This document shows positions 42,416-51,278 of a stretch of 64,000 bases of DNA, piece after piece. The notes beneath the pieces were generated by a model. That model saw only the letters and a list, made by a program, of their open reading frames with translations, was not told where the DNA came from and ran no database searches. This DNA comes from Pseudomonas sp. Ant30-3. Its GTDB lineage: Bacteria; Pseudomonadota; Gammaproteobacteria; Pseudomonadales; Pseudomonadaceae. How positions within the stretch are numbered: position 1 is the stretch's first letter; every line of letters begins with the position of its first letter. The stretch lies in contig NZ_JMCL01000057.1 in assembly GCF_000690905.1 (NCBI RefSeq), forward strand, positions 1 through 64,000. Direction: 5' to 3'. A program made the position numbers and the translations under genes.

Positions 42416-43264
42416 ATGAGCACCATGGCTAAATCAAGACACGCAAACGCAAAGACCGAATCCTCGAGCCCGGCAGAACACCGTAAAAACCTCATTCGCC
42501 TGCTCAACGCAAACAGCCATCGCCATCACTTGTGGGATGTGTTTGCGGACTTCTGCGAAATGGGCGCGCTAGCGATGAGCAACAGCGTGGACCTGGCCCA
42601 GCGTAATGAGCGTGAAAAACGCTACATGAGCGTCATTAAGAAGTATGAGCCGAGCGAGGTGCATCGGTTTCCCCAGATGCTCGCTGAACTCACCATGGCA
42701 ATGGAATATGGGCCTGACGATGTGCTTGGCCAGGTATTCGGCGAGTTGGAGCTGGGGAACAGCTCAAGAGGACAGTTTTTCACCCCTTACCCAGTCTGCA
42801 AGCTCATGGCCTCACAACTCTTTGGGGATGGTGCAGATCTGCGCAAGCGACTAGATGAGCGAGGTTTTATAACGGTCAACGAACCAGCATCCGGTGCGGG
42901 AGCTATGGTGATCGCGATCGCCGAAGCGTTGGGAGACAAAGGCTTCAACTACCAGCGCTGCCTCCATGTGACTGCGCAGGATGTCGACTCCCGCGCAGTT
43001 CATATGACCTACCTCCAGCTCAGCCTTCTGCACATTCCCGCAATTCTGATCCTCGGTAACACGCTGGCGCTGGAAGAACGGGAGCTGTGGTACACGCCGG
43101 CACACATTATGGGTCTATGGCGCGCCAGGCTAACGCGCCACCAGACCATGGCCAGCGAGATCACCAATCCTCCAGACGAAAATACTACGCCCGTCCTGTT
43201 CCGGGACTTGGCCACTCTCACTGCCCCCCCCGCAACCAGTGGCCAACAAATCGCACTGTTCTGA
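42416..43264 (+). CDS. N-6 DNA methylase-like protein without the catalytic motif
   Basis: 282 residues. HsdM-like N-terminus (LWDVFADFCEMGALAMSNSV; GQVFGELELGNSSRGQFFTP), SAM motif I VNEPASGAGAMVIAIAE (about 159-175) and motif II-like VTAQDVDSRAVHM. Where N6-methylases have (N/D)PP(F/Y), the sequence reads NTLALEERELW, so motif IV is missing and the protein may not methylate. Similar proteins occur on ICEs and plasmids; an anti-restriction or regulatory role is a guess. Confidence 0.8.
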   Translation: MSTMAKSRHANAKTESSSPAEHRKNLIRLLNANSHRHHLWDVFADFCEMGALAMSNSVDLAQRNEREKRYMSVIKKYEPSEVHRFPQMLAELTMAMEYGPDDVLGQVFGELELGNSSRGQFFTPYPVCKLMASQLFGDGADLRKRLDERGFITVNEPASGAGAMVIAIAEALGDKGFNYQRCLHVTAQDVDSRAVHMTYLQLSLLHIPAILILGNTLALEERELWYTPAHIMGLWRARLTRHQTMASEITNPPDENTTPVLFRDLATLTAPPATSGQQIALF

Positions 43265-43411
43265 TGAGTATTGCTGGCGGAAATATCTCCGACACACCGG
43301 AGGAAGATACAACGCCCTGCTCCCGCCCAGGGCAGTAAATGCATCAACTTGAGTTGGCATTTTCTCCCGCGCTGGCATGCTTATTCCTCAAACATCATTG
43401 GAGCTCCATCT

Positions 43412-43801
43412 ATGCGCAAGCTGTTTATCTACACCCTCTTTGGCCTCTCGTTGGCCGGCTGCGACTCGTCGCGAGATTCGGGGGGCGCAGTCGGTACCGG
43501 TGCTGTCGAACACGAGCGCACTTTGCACTACAGCAAGGCAGAAGACGGCTCGACCGTGATTCAAGCTACTCGCATCACAAACGGCCAGCGAGCAGTCGAT
43601 ACGGCAGCCGGGGAGGACGCGGTGCAAAGCAGGGGGGGATTCATGAATCAGGTCGCCTTCAAAGACTGTGGCCGTGTGAACTTTGCCAGAACGGGGCCTG
43701 GTGAGGGCGTTGTTCAAGGCATCCACACCGGGCGCGGAATGACTGCTAAATGCAAAATCCGAAACTGGGATGGTCAGTGGCATATTGTTGAAAGCAAATA
43801 A
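43412..43801 (+). CDS. lipoprotein, 129 residues
   Basis: Type II signal peptide MRKLFIYTLFGLSLAGC with lipobox LAGC, then DSSRDSGG: lipidated at Cys17. The mature part has EHERTLHYSKAEDGSTVIQA and FKDCGRVNFARTG. The Asp after Cys may favour inner-membrane retention by the Lol rule in enterics; less certain in Pseudomonas. ATG 43412 preceded by GGAGCTCC. Possible surface or entry exclusion role; not shown. Confidence 0.7.
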   Translation: MRKLFIYTLFGLSLAGCDSSRDSGGAVGTGAVEHERTLHYSKAEDGSTVIQATRITNGQRAVDTAAGEDAVQSRGGFMNQVAFKDCGRVNFARTGPGEGVVQGIHTGRGMTAKCKIRNWDGQWHIVESK

Positions 43802-43826
43802 CCGAAGCGAACACAAAGGAGCAATC

Positions 43827-44504
43827 ATGGAAATTGTTACAATCAAAAATATTAAAGAACTAGGTGATTCGCAGAAAGAAGAAATCTTGCGGATGGCCTA
43901 TCGCTATAGCCAGGATTTGGTCAACCGACCAATAAGCACTACCCACCCAATGTTCGGCGTAGTTCGTGCGTGGATGCTCACTGATATCCAACTTCAACTA
44001 GACCCAGCAATTAGCCTGATGATCAATTCAGAATTAGTAATCGCTGTAAATTCCGCATCAACTATTATAGGTTTTATGACCCTCACCCGTGCTAACGACT
44101 CCGCAACTGCTTGTGGCATCAATTATATTTGCGTCGATTCAGCCCACCGCAATCAGGGAATTATGACTGCGATGATTGCCAGCCTAAAACCACGCTTCAC
44201 CGACATAGCGCTGAGCTGCTTTCCAAAACTCGTAGAGGCGTATGAAAAGATCGGATTCGTAATGTGCGAGGCCCAAGGGTCTCAAGTCGCTATGCGAATT
44301 GGCGGTTCCTACAATATGAACGTCATAGACCCGAACTTCCTGAACAGACAAAGTGCGGTTTCTCAAGAAGCTCAACGCTTGATTAGCGAACTTGGCGGGG
44401 ATCGGGCTGTTGCTATCAACGATGAGTATGACGCTGAAACAAAGCGAATATCTCAAGAGGTTGCGTACTTCGTTGAGCAACGCAAGAACCCTTTATCTAT
44501 CTAG
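43827..44504 (+). CDS. GNAT-like acetyltransferase
   Basis: 225 residues from ATG 43827 with AAAGGAG six bases upstream. Central GNAT core: SASTIIGFMTLTR, INYICVDSAHRNQGIMTAMI (the R/Q-x-x-G-x-G/A-type acetyl-CoA loop) and LVEAYEKIGFVMCE. The C-terminal 50 residues are helical. Base composition is lower in GC than neighbours, as is the following gene, suggesting separate arrival. Substrate unknown. Confidence 0.7.
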   Translation: MEIVTIKNIKELGDSQKEEILRMAYRYSQDLVNRPISTTHPMFGVVRAWMLTDIQLQLDPAISLMINSELVIAVNSASTIIGFMTLTRANDSATACGINYICVDSAHRNQGIMTAMIASLKPRFTDIALSCFPKLVEAYEKIGFVMCEAQGSQVAMRIGGSYNMNVIDPNFLNRQSAVSQEAQRLISELGGDRAVAINDEYDAETKRISQEVAYFVEQRKNPLSI

Positions 44505-44522
44505 GCGCTATCCGTTCCGAAA

Positions 44523-45320
44523 ATGGTCTGTATGCCAACAATTACAGCGTATCGCGAGCCTATTATGATGCCAAAATTCCCTCATCTTTCTGCAATTCAT
44601 GCCCCGGTCAGCGTGAGCGCCAATGGCTATTACGCGAAGTATGGAGCAAATATTTTTGGGCGTGATTTCGTGGTTGGCGATATTCATGGTGAATTCAGCA
44701 AGCTATCGAAACTGTTATCTTCGGTAGGATTTGACGAATATGCAGACAGACTATTTTCGGTAGGTGATTTAGTTGATAGAGGGCCAGAATCACACCAAGT
44801 TGATGAGTGGTTGAAGAAGCCTTGGTTCAAGTCTGTTATGGGGAATCATGACTACTGGTGTGTTGAAGGCGGACTAGATACCGAACCAGTTGGACATCGG
44901 AAGTACGGTGGAGAATGGTTTTATTCCCTTACCTCTGACGAGCAGAAGTCCATAGGGCTTTCTTTACATGGTCTACCCATCGCTATTCAGGTCGAAGGCC
45001 GCAACGGCGAAAAGTTTGGAATTGTTCATGCTGAATGCACATGCCTAAGTTGGTCGCGCTTCGAAGAGGCTCTGACAGGTGAGTTAGGCGACTCTTATAG
45101 GAACTACCATGCCACGGAAGCAATGTGGCGTAGGTCTCGACATGCAAATCAAACAACCATCCCCGTTGCTGGTATCGACAGGATCTTTGTAGGCCACACG
45201 AAAGTCGCTGCCGTCCTTGATTTAGGGAATGTTCGATATATTGATACTGGTGGTGTTTTTGAAAACGGGCTATTGACCATAGTTGAAATTGGCGGCTCAG
45301 AAGCCATCCATTCAATCTGA
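44523..45320 (+). CDS. metallophosphoesterase (PrpA/PrpB-type serine/threonine phosphatase)
   Basis: 265 residues with all motifs: FVVGDIHGEFSKL, SVGDLVDRGPESH, VMGNHDYW, GIVHAECTC and IFVGHTKVAA. This is the lambda-phosphatase/PrpA family: a binuclear metal enzyme removing phosphate from proteins or nucleotides. ATG 44523 is weakly supported; M at 44565 is an alternative. Same low-GC patch as the GNAT gene. Confidence 0.85.
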   Translation: MVCMPTITAYREPIMMPKFPHLSAIHAPVSVSANGYYAKYGANIFGRDFVVGDIHGEFSKLSKLLSSVGFDEYADRLFSVGDLVDRGPESHQVDEWLKKPWFKSVMGNHDYWCVEGGLDTEPVGHRKYGGEWFYSLTSDEQKSIGLSLHGLPIAIQVEGRNGEKFGIVHAECTCLSWSRFEEALTGELGDSYRNYHATEAMWRRSRHANQTTIPVAGIDRIFVGHTKVAAVLDLGNVRYIDTGGVFENGLLTIVEIGGSEAIHSI

Positions 45321-45645
45321 TCAGGCGACAACCCGGCCGAGGATTCAGGCCTGCTGCCGGGTGGGCGACTCCCCCTCTCCTCTCCTCTCCTCTCCCCTAC
45401 CTCACCTGGTCCAGGTACTCATGCTCTCGTCGGTCCGCCTCCTCTGCTTCCTGGAAGGGTCATTCTGCTCGATAGCAACTGTGGGCTATGGTGTGGGATG
45501 TAATATTTGGGTTTTCTGGAATTCCTTATAGGTTCTGGCCTGTAGCCGTTTTGTATGGGGATACCTTATCCTCCTACATTGCGGCGAGATCTGGCGCGAT
45601 TTCAGTATCAGCGCCTGCGAACAAACGAGCCGCGAGGAATCCGTA
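45321..45645. other. 325-bp non-coding gap with a pyrimidine tract
   Basis: Holds a hairpin ACCCGGC/GCCGGGT right after the phosphatase gene (about 45331-45361) and a (CTCTC)n tract at 45371-45397. No convincing ORF. Confidence 0.5.
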
Positions 45646-46053
45646 GTGAAAAACCATGATTCGAATGAGCACGCTCAAAACGAGCCTATTTCAGGTGAGA
45701 TTTACCACGTCACGCCAACCCATAATCTTGACTCCATCTTCCGTGACGGTTTACGGCCGCAGATTGGACCTCGCTCCGCTCTACTCGGTGAGGCCAAGGA
45801 AATGGTCTATTTCTTTGGGTCGATGCTGGCAGTTGAAGACGCACTCAGTAACTGGCTGGGTGAAGCGCTCGATGACGAGCCTGGAGCGATTTCCGTTCTC
45901 GCCGTCGATCGCTCCGGTTTACACCTCGTTTCAGATGGTGGGTACGAGCTTGCGTGCCCTCACCTCATTCGGCCGGAGAACATTTCTCTCGCTTTTCAGG
46001 ATGACGTGCCGGCAGATGAAAAGAGCGGCCCGGAGACCGGGGGTACCTCATGA
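45646..46053 (+). CDS. ADP-ribosyltransferase-like or RNA 2'-phosphotransferase-like small protein
   Basis: 135 residues from GTG 45646. YHVTPTHNLDSIFRDGLRPQ, IGPRSALLGEAKEMVYFFGS and ENISLAFQDD resemble the H-x-T/Y-x-Y and loop-helix pattern of the ART/KptA fold, as in small toxin-like ORFs, but I cannot confirm the active triad. It overlaps the integrase gene by four bases (ATGA), an unusual pairing. Confidence 0.55.
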   Translation: MKNHDSNEHAQNEPISGEIYHVTPTHNLDSIFRDGLRPQIGPRSALLGEAKEMVYFFGSMLAVEDALSNWLGEALDDEPGAISVLAVDRSGLHLVSDGGYELACPHLIRPENISLAFQDDVPADEKSGPETGGTS

Positions 46054-47309
46054 GCAAACTAACCCCTAAGTTCGTCAAGGATGTCGACCAGCCCGGCTCC
46101 TACCAGGACGGCCGAGGGTTGATTCTTCGTGTATCAGCTACCCTGCGGAAAAGCTGGGTCTTTCGCTATATGCTGGCGAAACAACGGCACGACCTTGCCC
46201 TGGGGACATTCCCTGCTTTGAGCCTCAGAGACGCAAGACTGGAGGCTGACAAGTACCGACTCGATATCGCCCGTGGCGTCGATCCAGTCGCTGAGCGCGT
46301 GAAGGCCAAAGCTGCCAAAGCCTCGCGAGCCACAACGAGCCACACATTTCGGGCGTCGGCAGAAAGGTACATCCGCACGCATTCATCAAGCTGGTCTAAG
46401 AAACATCACCAGCAATGGCAAAATTCACTCACGAAGCATGTCTACCCTGCCATAGGCGGATTTCGGATAGCCGAGGTCGACACGGACGATATCCTGGATG
46501 TGCTGACGCCGATCTGGAGCAAGATCCCCGTCACGGCGAACCGCGTCCGGAATCGCATAGAGCTCGTGCTCGATGCAGCGAAGGCACTGAAGCTTCGGCA
46601 AGGTGAAAACCCCGCACGGTGGCGTGGTCATCTCGACAAGCTCTTGCCCAAGCAATCGCATACGGTAGTCCCCTTCCCGTCTCCGACACCTTTACGCACT
46701 GCCGAGCTGTTGGCCAGGCTCGATTCCCTGGATGGGTCAGCAGCTCGTGCTGTTGAATTCGCAATTCTGACTGCGACCCGTAACCAAGAGGTGAGCGGGG
46801 CCCAGTGGCCGGAAATAGATTGGGAGGAGAAAATCTGGTACATCCCAGCAGAACGCATGAAAGCGGGCAAGGCTCATCGGGTACCCCTTACGGAGCAAAT
46901 GCTCGAGGTGCTACGGCAGCAGGTCGGAAAGCATGACAAATGGATATTTCTCAACTCCTGGCGAACAGGCCCTATTCCCGGCAATGCCATGGCAAGGGTG
47001 CTCGATCAGCTCCAGGTCGATGGCGTCGTACCGCATGGGTTCAGATCTACTTTTCGGACGTGGGCCGCAGAAGAAACCGATCACCAGCGAGAGGTTTGCG
47101 AAATGGCTCTCGCGCATACCCTCAACAGTAAGGTTGAAGCAGCATATAACCGAGGTGACTTGCTGGATAAGCGTCGCGCCCTGATGAAGGATTGGGGGGA
47201 CTTTCTTGTCGCCAACGCTCCTCAGGTGCAAGGTGAGGTATCGGATCTGGTTTCGGAGCTTGCCCCTGATGCTGGGTCAGATCTGGCCAAGGTTCTGCCG
47301 GCCGCTTGA
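46050..47309 (+). CDS. P4-type tyrosine integrase
   Basis: 419 residues. DUF4102 N-terminus (DGRGLILRVSATLRKSWVFR; LALGTFPALSLRDARLEAD), then core-binding domain and catalytic domain: Arg in LTATRNQEVSGAQW, H-x-x-R in PHGFRSTFRTWA, His in MALAHTLNSKVEAAYNRGDL with the nucleophile Tyr. Family members move islands next to tRNA genes; here no tRNA end is visible. Shares an ATGA with the ART-like ORF. Hairpin AGGGCGCT/AGCGCCCT follows at about 47320-47345. Confidence 0.9.
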   Translation: MSKLTPKFVKDVDQPGSYQDGRGLILRVSATLRKSWVFRYMLAKQRHDLALGTFPALSLRDARLEADKYRLDIARGVDPVAERVKAKAAKASRATTSHTFRASAERYIRTHSSSWSKKHHQQWQNSLTKHVYPAIGGFRIAEVDTDDILDVLTPIWSKIPVTANRVRNRIELVLDAAKALKLRQGENPARWRGHLDKLLPKQSHTVVPFPSPTPLRTAELLARLDSLDGSAARAVEFAILTATRNQEVSGAQWPEIDWEEKIWYIPAERMKAGKAHRVPLTEQMLEVLRQQVGKHDKWIFLNSWRTGPIPGNAMARVLDQLQVDGVVPHGFRSTFRTWAAEETDHQREVCEMALAHTLNSKVEAAYNRGDLLDKRRALMKDWGDFLVANAPQVQGEVSDLVSELAPDAGSDLAKVLPAA

Positions 47310-47409
47310 CCACCGAGGTGAGGGCGCTCTGCCAGAAGCGCCCTAATAACAACCAATTTTGCCTGAACTGTGCCCCCTCCCTCGCAGTTCCTATATTTCA
47401 TAGGTGAGA

Positions 47410-48708
47410 TCAGAATGGAAGTTTCTGCTCCACCACCATAGCTGTGGCGTTGTACTTCCTGCCGATCCGGAATGTGTCCCCCATAGTCGTGATAGTACGA
47501 CCACGAAGATCGGTCGCTTTCTTGTCCTCAGCCAGGAAGCGCATGGCATCGGCAATCCGGTGCGCGAGCTTGCCGATCGCCTGGTTGTATCGGTCAGCAC
47601 TACGACCGATCTCCAGGGCAGCATCCAAGGTTGCACCATGCAACAGGGCGTCGGCCACCCACTCACCGACCTCTTTAGCCGTGTCGTGATCGTTCTTGCG
47701 GTCTGCGACCTTACCGAGCAGATAGAACAGAAAATCGTCGTCACGGTTCGCCGCCCACCCGTTGATGAAGTGGCACTCCATCTGGAACACGTCGAACAAC
47801 GAGTAGAGGGTGCCATCCGACAGCATGGACAGTTCTGGGTAGAGAGCTCGCAGCTGCGGGAATTCTTCCTCCCCGTACTCCGGCACCTCATCCGTCGGGT
47901 CGTTCAGCGTTTCCAGGCGCAGGCCGGCAGCCTGGGCCCAGACCTCTGCAGCTCGTTCTTGAGCATGCTTGGCGGCATGAGCGATATCGCCACGCCACTT
48001 CGCTTCAGTTTCCTTCACGGCGTTGAACATCACCTCCGAGACTGGCTCAAAGCCCGCCTCGAACTCGACGTTACCCAGCGCCGTGTAGACCCAGCCTTCA
48101 GCCGCCGGCCCTTCGGGGATTTCAGGCCGGGCCGGCAGCAGCGCCAGATCCAAGGGATCGCGCAGCGTCATCGGCTGCCCGCGATAGGTGAAGTCACCAC
48201 TACCAGGGAGAACACCACCCACCAGTAGGTTGGCGAACGCGGCTTTCACGTCGCCCTCCTCCTGGAAATCCCCCGGCATTCGAGCATTGAAGGGGCGGTG
48301 CAGGATTAAGCGGCCAGTCGCCCGAGATTCAAGGGTGGCTGTGTCCATCGCCGCAAGAGTTTCCGTTTGGTAGGGAACCGGCACTACTCCCCAGGCCTCG
48401 ACGGCTTCCTTGGCAGAAACAGTTGCTTCGGCAATCAAGCTGAGAGCCAGTTCTTCGACCGTTAAGCTGCGGGCCATCTCTTGCAGCTGTGCATGCGGCT
48501 GCTCCTTCTGGCGCTCTTTCACCAGGTGTACCAGCTTGTCGAAGACAAACACCTTCCCGTCATTGACCAGGTAGGTTGCATTAGGTACGCCAGACACCTT
48601 TCGCAACTCTTCCTTCAGCGTGTCATTCAGCCCCCCCAAAAAGTTGCTGTACTCGTCCACGAACAGCATCCGCGGTGGCTCAGTTTTGACGTGTTTGTCG
48701 TCAGACAT
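47410..48708 (-). CDS. 432-residue hypothetical plasmid protein
   Basis: MSDDKHVKTEPPRMLFVDEY start; no membrane segment. LAEDKKATDLRGRTITTMGD and FRIGRKYNATAMVVEQKLPF at the end. Possible helical, acidic protein; unrecognised. ATG 48708. Downstream of it on the same strand lies nothing but the integrase boundary, upstream the disrupted gene of 48774-49139. Confidence 0.75.
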   Translation of the reverse strand: MSDDKHVKTEPPRMLFVDEYSNFLGGLNDTLKEELRKVSGVPNATYLVNDGKVFVFDKLVHLVKERQKEQPHAQLQEMARSLTVEELALSLIAEATVSAKEAVEAWGVVPVPYQTETLAAMDTATLESRATGRLILHRPFNARMPGDFQEEGDVKAAFANLLVGGVLPGSGDFTYRGQPMTLRDPLDLALLPARPEIPEGPAAEGWVYTALGNVEFEAGFEPVSEVMFNAVKETEAKWRGDIAHAAKHAQERAAEVWAQAAGLRLETLNDPTDEVPEYGEEEFPQLRALYPELSMLSDGTLYSLFDVFQMECHFINGWAANRDDDFLFYLLGKVADRKNDHDTAKEVGEWVADALLHGATLDAALEIGRSADRYNQAIGKLAHRIADAMRFLAEDKKATDLRGRTITTMGDTFRIGRKYNATAMVVEQKLPF

Positions 48709-48773
48709 GACTCAATTCCTTTCCAGTGCCTCAATGGGCATAAACGGTGACCAGTTACCCGCCGAGCAATAAT

Positions 48774-49139
48774 TCATTCGCTGGCTTGGCCGAAAGAGGT
48801 GCCTCGAATATTGTTGGCCTCGTCGCAGATCCGGGCAACCTCCAGCATCGCTTTCAGCGCTCGCTCCTCCGTTTCCTTCGTGGCGAATGCAATCATGAAC
48901 CCATGCAGCAGGCCTGCGAGCATTGCCCCACTGTCCGCAACGTTACGGTTCCCTGCCACGGCGGAAAATTGCTCCAGAAGGGGAGCAGGTGCCTTCAGAA
49001 GAAATTCCTGCCCGAGGGATTTTCCGATACTTGCCGCATGGACACACTGGTGAGCCAAGGCTTCTTCAGGCGACATCGGTGTACCGTCATAATGCTCGAA
49101 TGACGCCTTTACATGGTTGCGACCGTGCATGTGGGTAAT
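48774..49139 (-). pseudogene. 3' part of a gene split by the R-M element
   Basis: The frame runs out of the left inverted repeat (ITHMHGRNHVKASFEHYDGT) to the stop at 48774, 121 residues. Joined at TG/CA tips to the 47-residue piece at 55487-55627, it makes an uninterrupted 168-codon frame. A separate start at M 49130 (118 residues) is possible, so it may still be expressed. If the target duplication is AATT the frames do not join, so the split is a hypothesis. Confidence 0.5.
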
Positions 49140-49233
49140 TGCACGGACTTGCCCACCCATTTGCATTCGACCTGACCAGTCATTTGCATCGGATTTGACC
49201 AGCAAGATTCGTGGACATGACCGGCAGAGAACG
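49140..49233 (-). repeat. left inverted repeat of the R-M element
   Basis: Minus-strand reading: CGTTCTCTGCCGGTCATG, GGTCAAATCCGATGCAAATG, ACTGGTCAGGTCGAATGC, GGGTGGGCAAGT. It matches the right copy in the same order with a 21-bp block absent. Confidence 0.75.
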
Positions 49234-49365
49234 ACCCTATGCTGCCCTTCAGTGCGTCGTTCCCGCCGGCCTTTCTGCCGCAAAAGCGACCCTGTATCGA
49301 GGATCCTCGCCCTTCAACTCCGAAGATAGGAACCCGTTGCGGGTACGCTAATCAATGTCTTCCAA

Positions 49366-49551
49366 CTAAGAGCGCGAAGTAGAAATCATAGATAAGCCTC
49401 TGGCCCCCTTAGTGAGCCATCGATTCGTCGTCTGGCCGATCTCTAGGCGCTTGGCTTTGGGGCACCAGACCGCGCCCAGCGCCATAGCCTTCTGGCCATC
49501 GTTCTCCAGATGGCAGGACTTGTCGCAGTAGATGTTGAAGGTTTCGCTCAT
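49366..49551 (-). pseudogene. DUF3800 fragment
   Basis: 61 residues: NIYCDKSCHLENDGQKAMAL and GAVWCPKAKRLEI are the conserved start of DUF3800 proteins (RNase H-like, usually over 200 residues). After LEIGQTTNRWL the sequence is unrelated and stops. Its ATG overlaps the hsdS stop by one base, so it was part of the operon. DUF3800 genes are often next to R-M systems. Confidence 0.7.
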
Positions 49552-51278
49552 CACGCCACCGCCTGCTCAACCAGAGTGCTGGCCAGTTGTTCGTTCAGTT
49601 CGCGGGCCTGGGATAGGCGGATTTCCAGTTGGTCGCAGAGGGCCATAAGTTGATCGACTTTGTTGACGATGCGGTGTTGTTCGGCTAGAGGCGGCCAAGA
49701 AAACAAGAACTCAACTACCTGGGATTGGTTAATGAACGGCTGGTCTGATCCTTGCAGGCTCTCATTCAATTTGCCAATGAATAAATGAGACTGCAGATAG
49801 TAATAAAAAAATTTAGCCTCTACGGATGAGTCGTAAAAGTTAAATCTTCCAACTCTCTGATACAAAATTGCAGGGAGGTCTTTTTCAGAGATAATGCAAA
49901 CCTTCATCCTGCCATTAAGTAACGGCCTGTTAAGTGCTATCAGTACATCTCCTTCTTTGAGTGCAAGCTCTGGATAGTCATTGAGATAATTTTCCGGAAG
50001 GAAATTTTCAATTTGCCACTTTGTATGCCCAAGGCTTACATTCGCTATTTGAAAAAGTCTAGCGCCACTAAGCGAGTACTCCTGCGCTTTAAAGCCTTTT
50101 CCTGATGTTAAAGATAATATTTCCCCGAGACGGACCCACGTCCATTTCTCTGGCAGTACAAACGGTTTTTCCTCTTCAACAATTTCAGCCTGCGCTTTCT
50201 GCCTCTTGATCTTGCCTTCCGCTACCAGTCGCGCCTTTTCCTCAACAATCCGCTTGAGCAGCTCACTGGCCGGTTCATCGCTGGGATCTTGCGGCACCAA
50301 CTTGCCCATCACGGCCAGTTGCAATAGGGTTTGTTTGAGGGCGACGATGCTGGGTTCGGTGGTGAACAGGGCGTGGAAGTGTTCGGCCAGGCGTTGCCAG
50401 TTGGTGGCGAAGTCATCTGCGTCGCAAGCTTGGGTCAGGCTGTCGAGCAGCGCTTGTACGAGTTGGGTATGGGCGCTTTCGGCGTCGGCCTGCTGAGCTT
50501 CCAGGCGGTCGCAGAGTGCCATCAACTCATCAACTTTGGCTACGATTCGGTATTGTTCTGCAAGTGGAGGAATAGCAAACAACAAGGGGCGTAGTTTTGC
50601 CAATGACACGTTAGCAATGTTTGTGGTCTGGCTCGCACTATCTATTAAGGCACTTCGAGCATGAGGTGTGCGCAGTAGTGCCATCACAAATCGAGGTTCA
50701 ATCAACACCGGGCGTAGGACACCGAGAAAGCCACCAAATGTTGTTGGCTGATCAAGTGTTGAACCAATCATGGCAACTTTTCCGACTAGTTCCCGGCTGT
50801 TTGCCATGGACATAACAATGTCATACGGCTGGACGTACTGATCAGGTCGAGAGATAAAACTCTCGCGGATGTACAGCAGATCATCCCATTCAATTTCGTT
50901 TTGCACGTTTGCAGTCCGCAGACATGCAACACGCCCGTGCTCTGGTTCTCTCGATTTCTCGTTGGCTGGGAAAGTAATTCCACGAACAATCTCAACGACC
51001 TGGCCAAGTGAAGCAACGTCCCACGTCGATGGTATTGGGTAAGAAATTTCGGCTACGGCGTCATCTACAGTCTTACCTTTCTTGATCTTCCCTTCAGCCA
51101 CCAACCGCGCCTTTTCCTCAACAATCCGCTTGAGCAGCTCACTGGCCGGTTCATCGCTGGGATCTTGCGGCACCAACTTGCCGCGTACCGCCAATTCCAG
51201 GATCAGCTCTCGCAGCTTTTTGATGCCATTGGGTGCGCCAGCCAGCAGCGGCAGATTCTCGGTCAGCAACGCTGTCAT
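49551..51278 (-). CDS. hsdS: type I restriction-modification specificity subunit HsdS
   Basis: 575 residues with two target-recognition domains: TRD1 starts YPIPSTWDVASLGQVVEIVR and ends PPLAEQYRIVAKVDELMALC; TRD2 starts VLPEKWTWVRLGEI and ends PPLAEQHRIVNKVDQLMALC. A near-identical segment (KLVPQDPSDEPASELLKRIV) precedes each TRD, the internal repeat seen in HsdS. The TRDs read the two halves of a bipartite DNA site; the site cannot be predicted. Overlaps hsdM by four bases. Confidence 0.92.
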   Translation of the reverse strand: MTALLTENLPLLAGAPNGIKKLRELILELAVRGKLVPQDPSDEPASELLKRIVEEKARLVAEGKIKKGKTVDDAVAEISYPIPSTWDVASLGQVVEIVRGITFPANEKSREPEHGRVACLRTANVQNEIEWDDLLYIRESFISRPDQYVQPYDIVMSMANSRELVGKVAMIGSTLDQPTTFGGFLGVLRPVLIEPRFVMALLRTPHARSALIDSASQTTNIANVSLAKLRPLLFAIPPLAEQYRIVAKVDELMALCDRLEAQQADAESAHTQLVQALLDSLTQACDADDFATNWQRLAEHFHALFTTEPSIVALKQTLLQLAVMGKLVPQDPSDEPASELLKRIVEEKARLVAEGKIKRQKAQAEIVEEEKPFVLPEKWTWVRLGEILSLTSGKGFKAQEYSLSGARLFQIANVSLGHTKWQIENFLPENYLNDYPELALKEGDVLIALNRPLLNGRMKVCIISEKDLPAILYQRVGRFNFYDSSVEAKFFYYYLQSHLFIGKLNESLQGSDQPFINQSQVVEFLFSWPPLAEQHRIVNKVDQLMALCDQLEIRLSQARELNEQLASTLVEQAVA

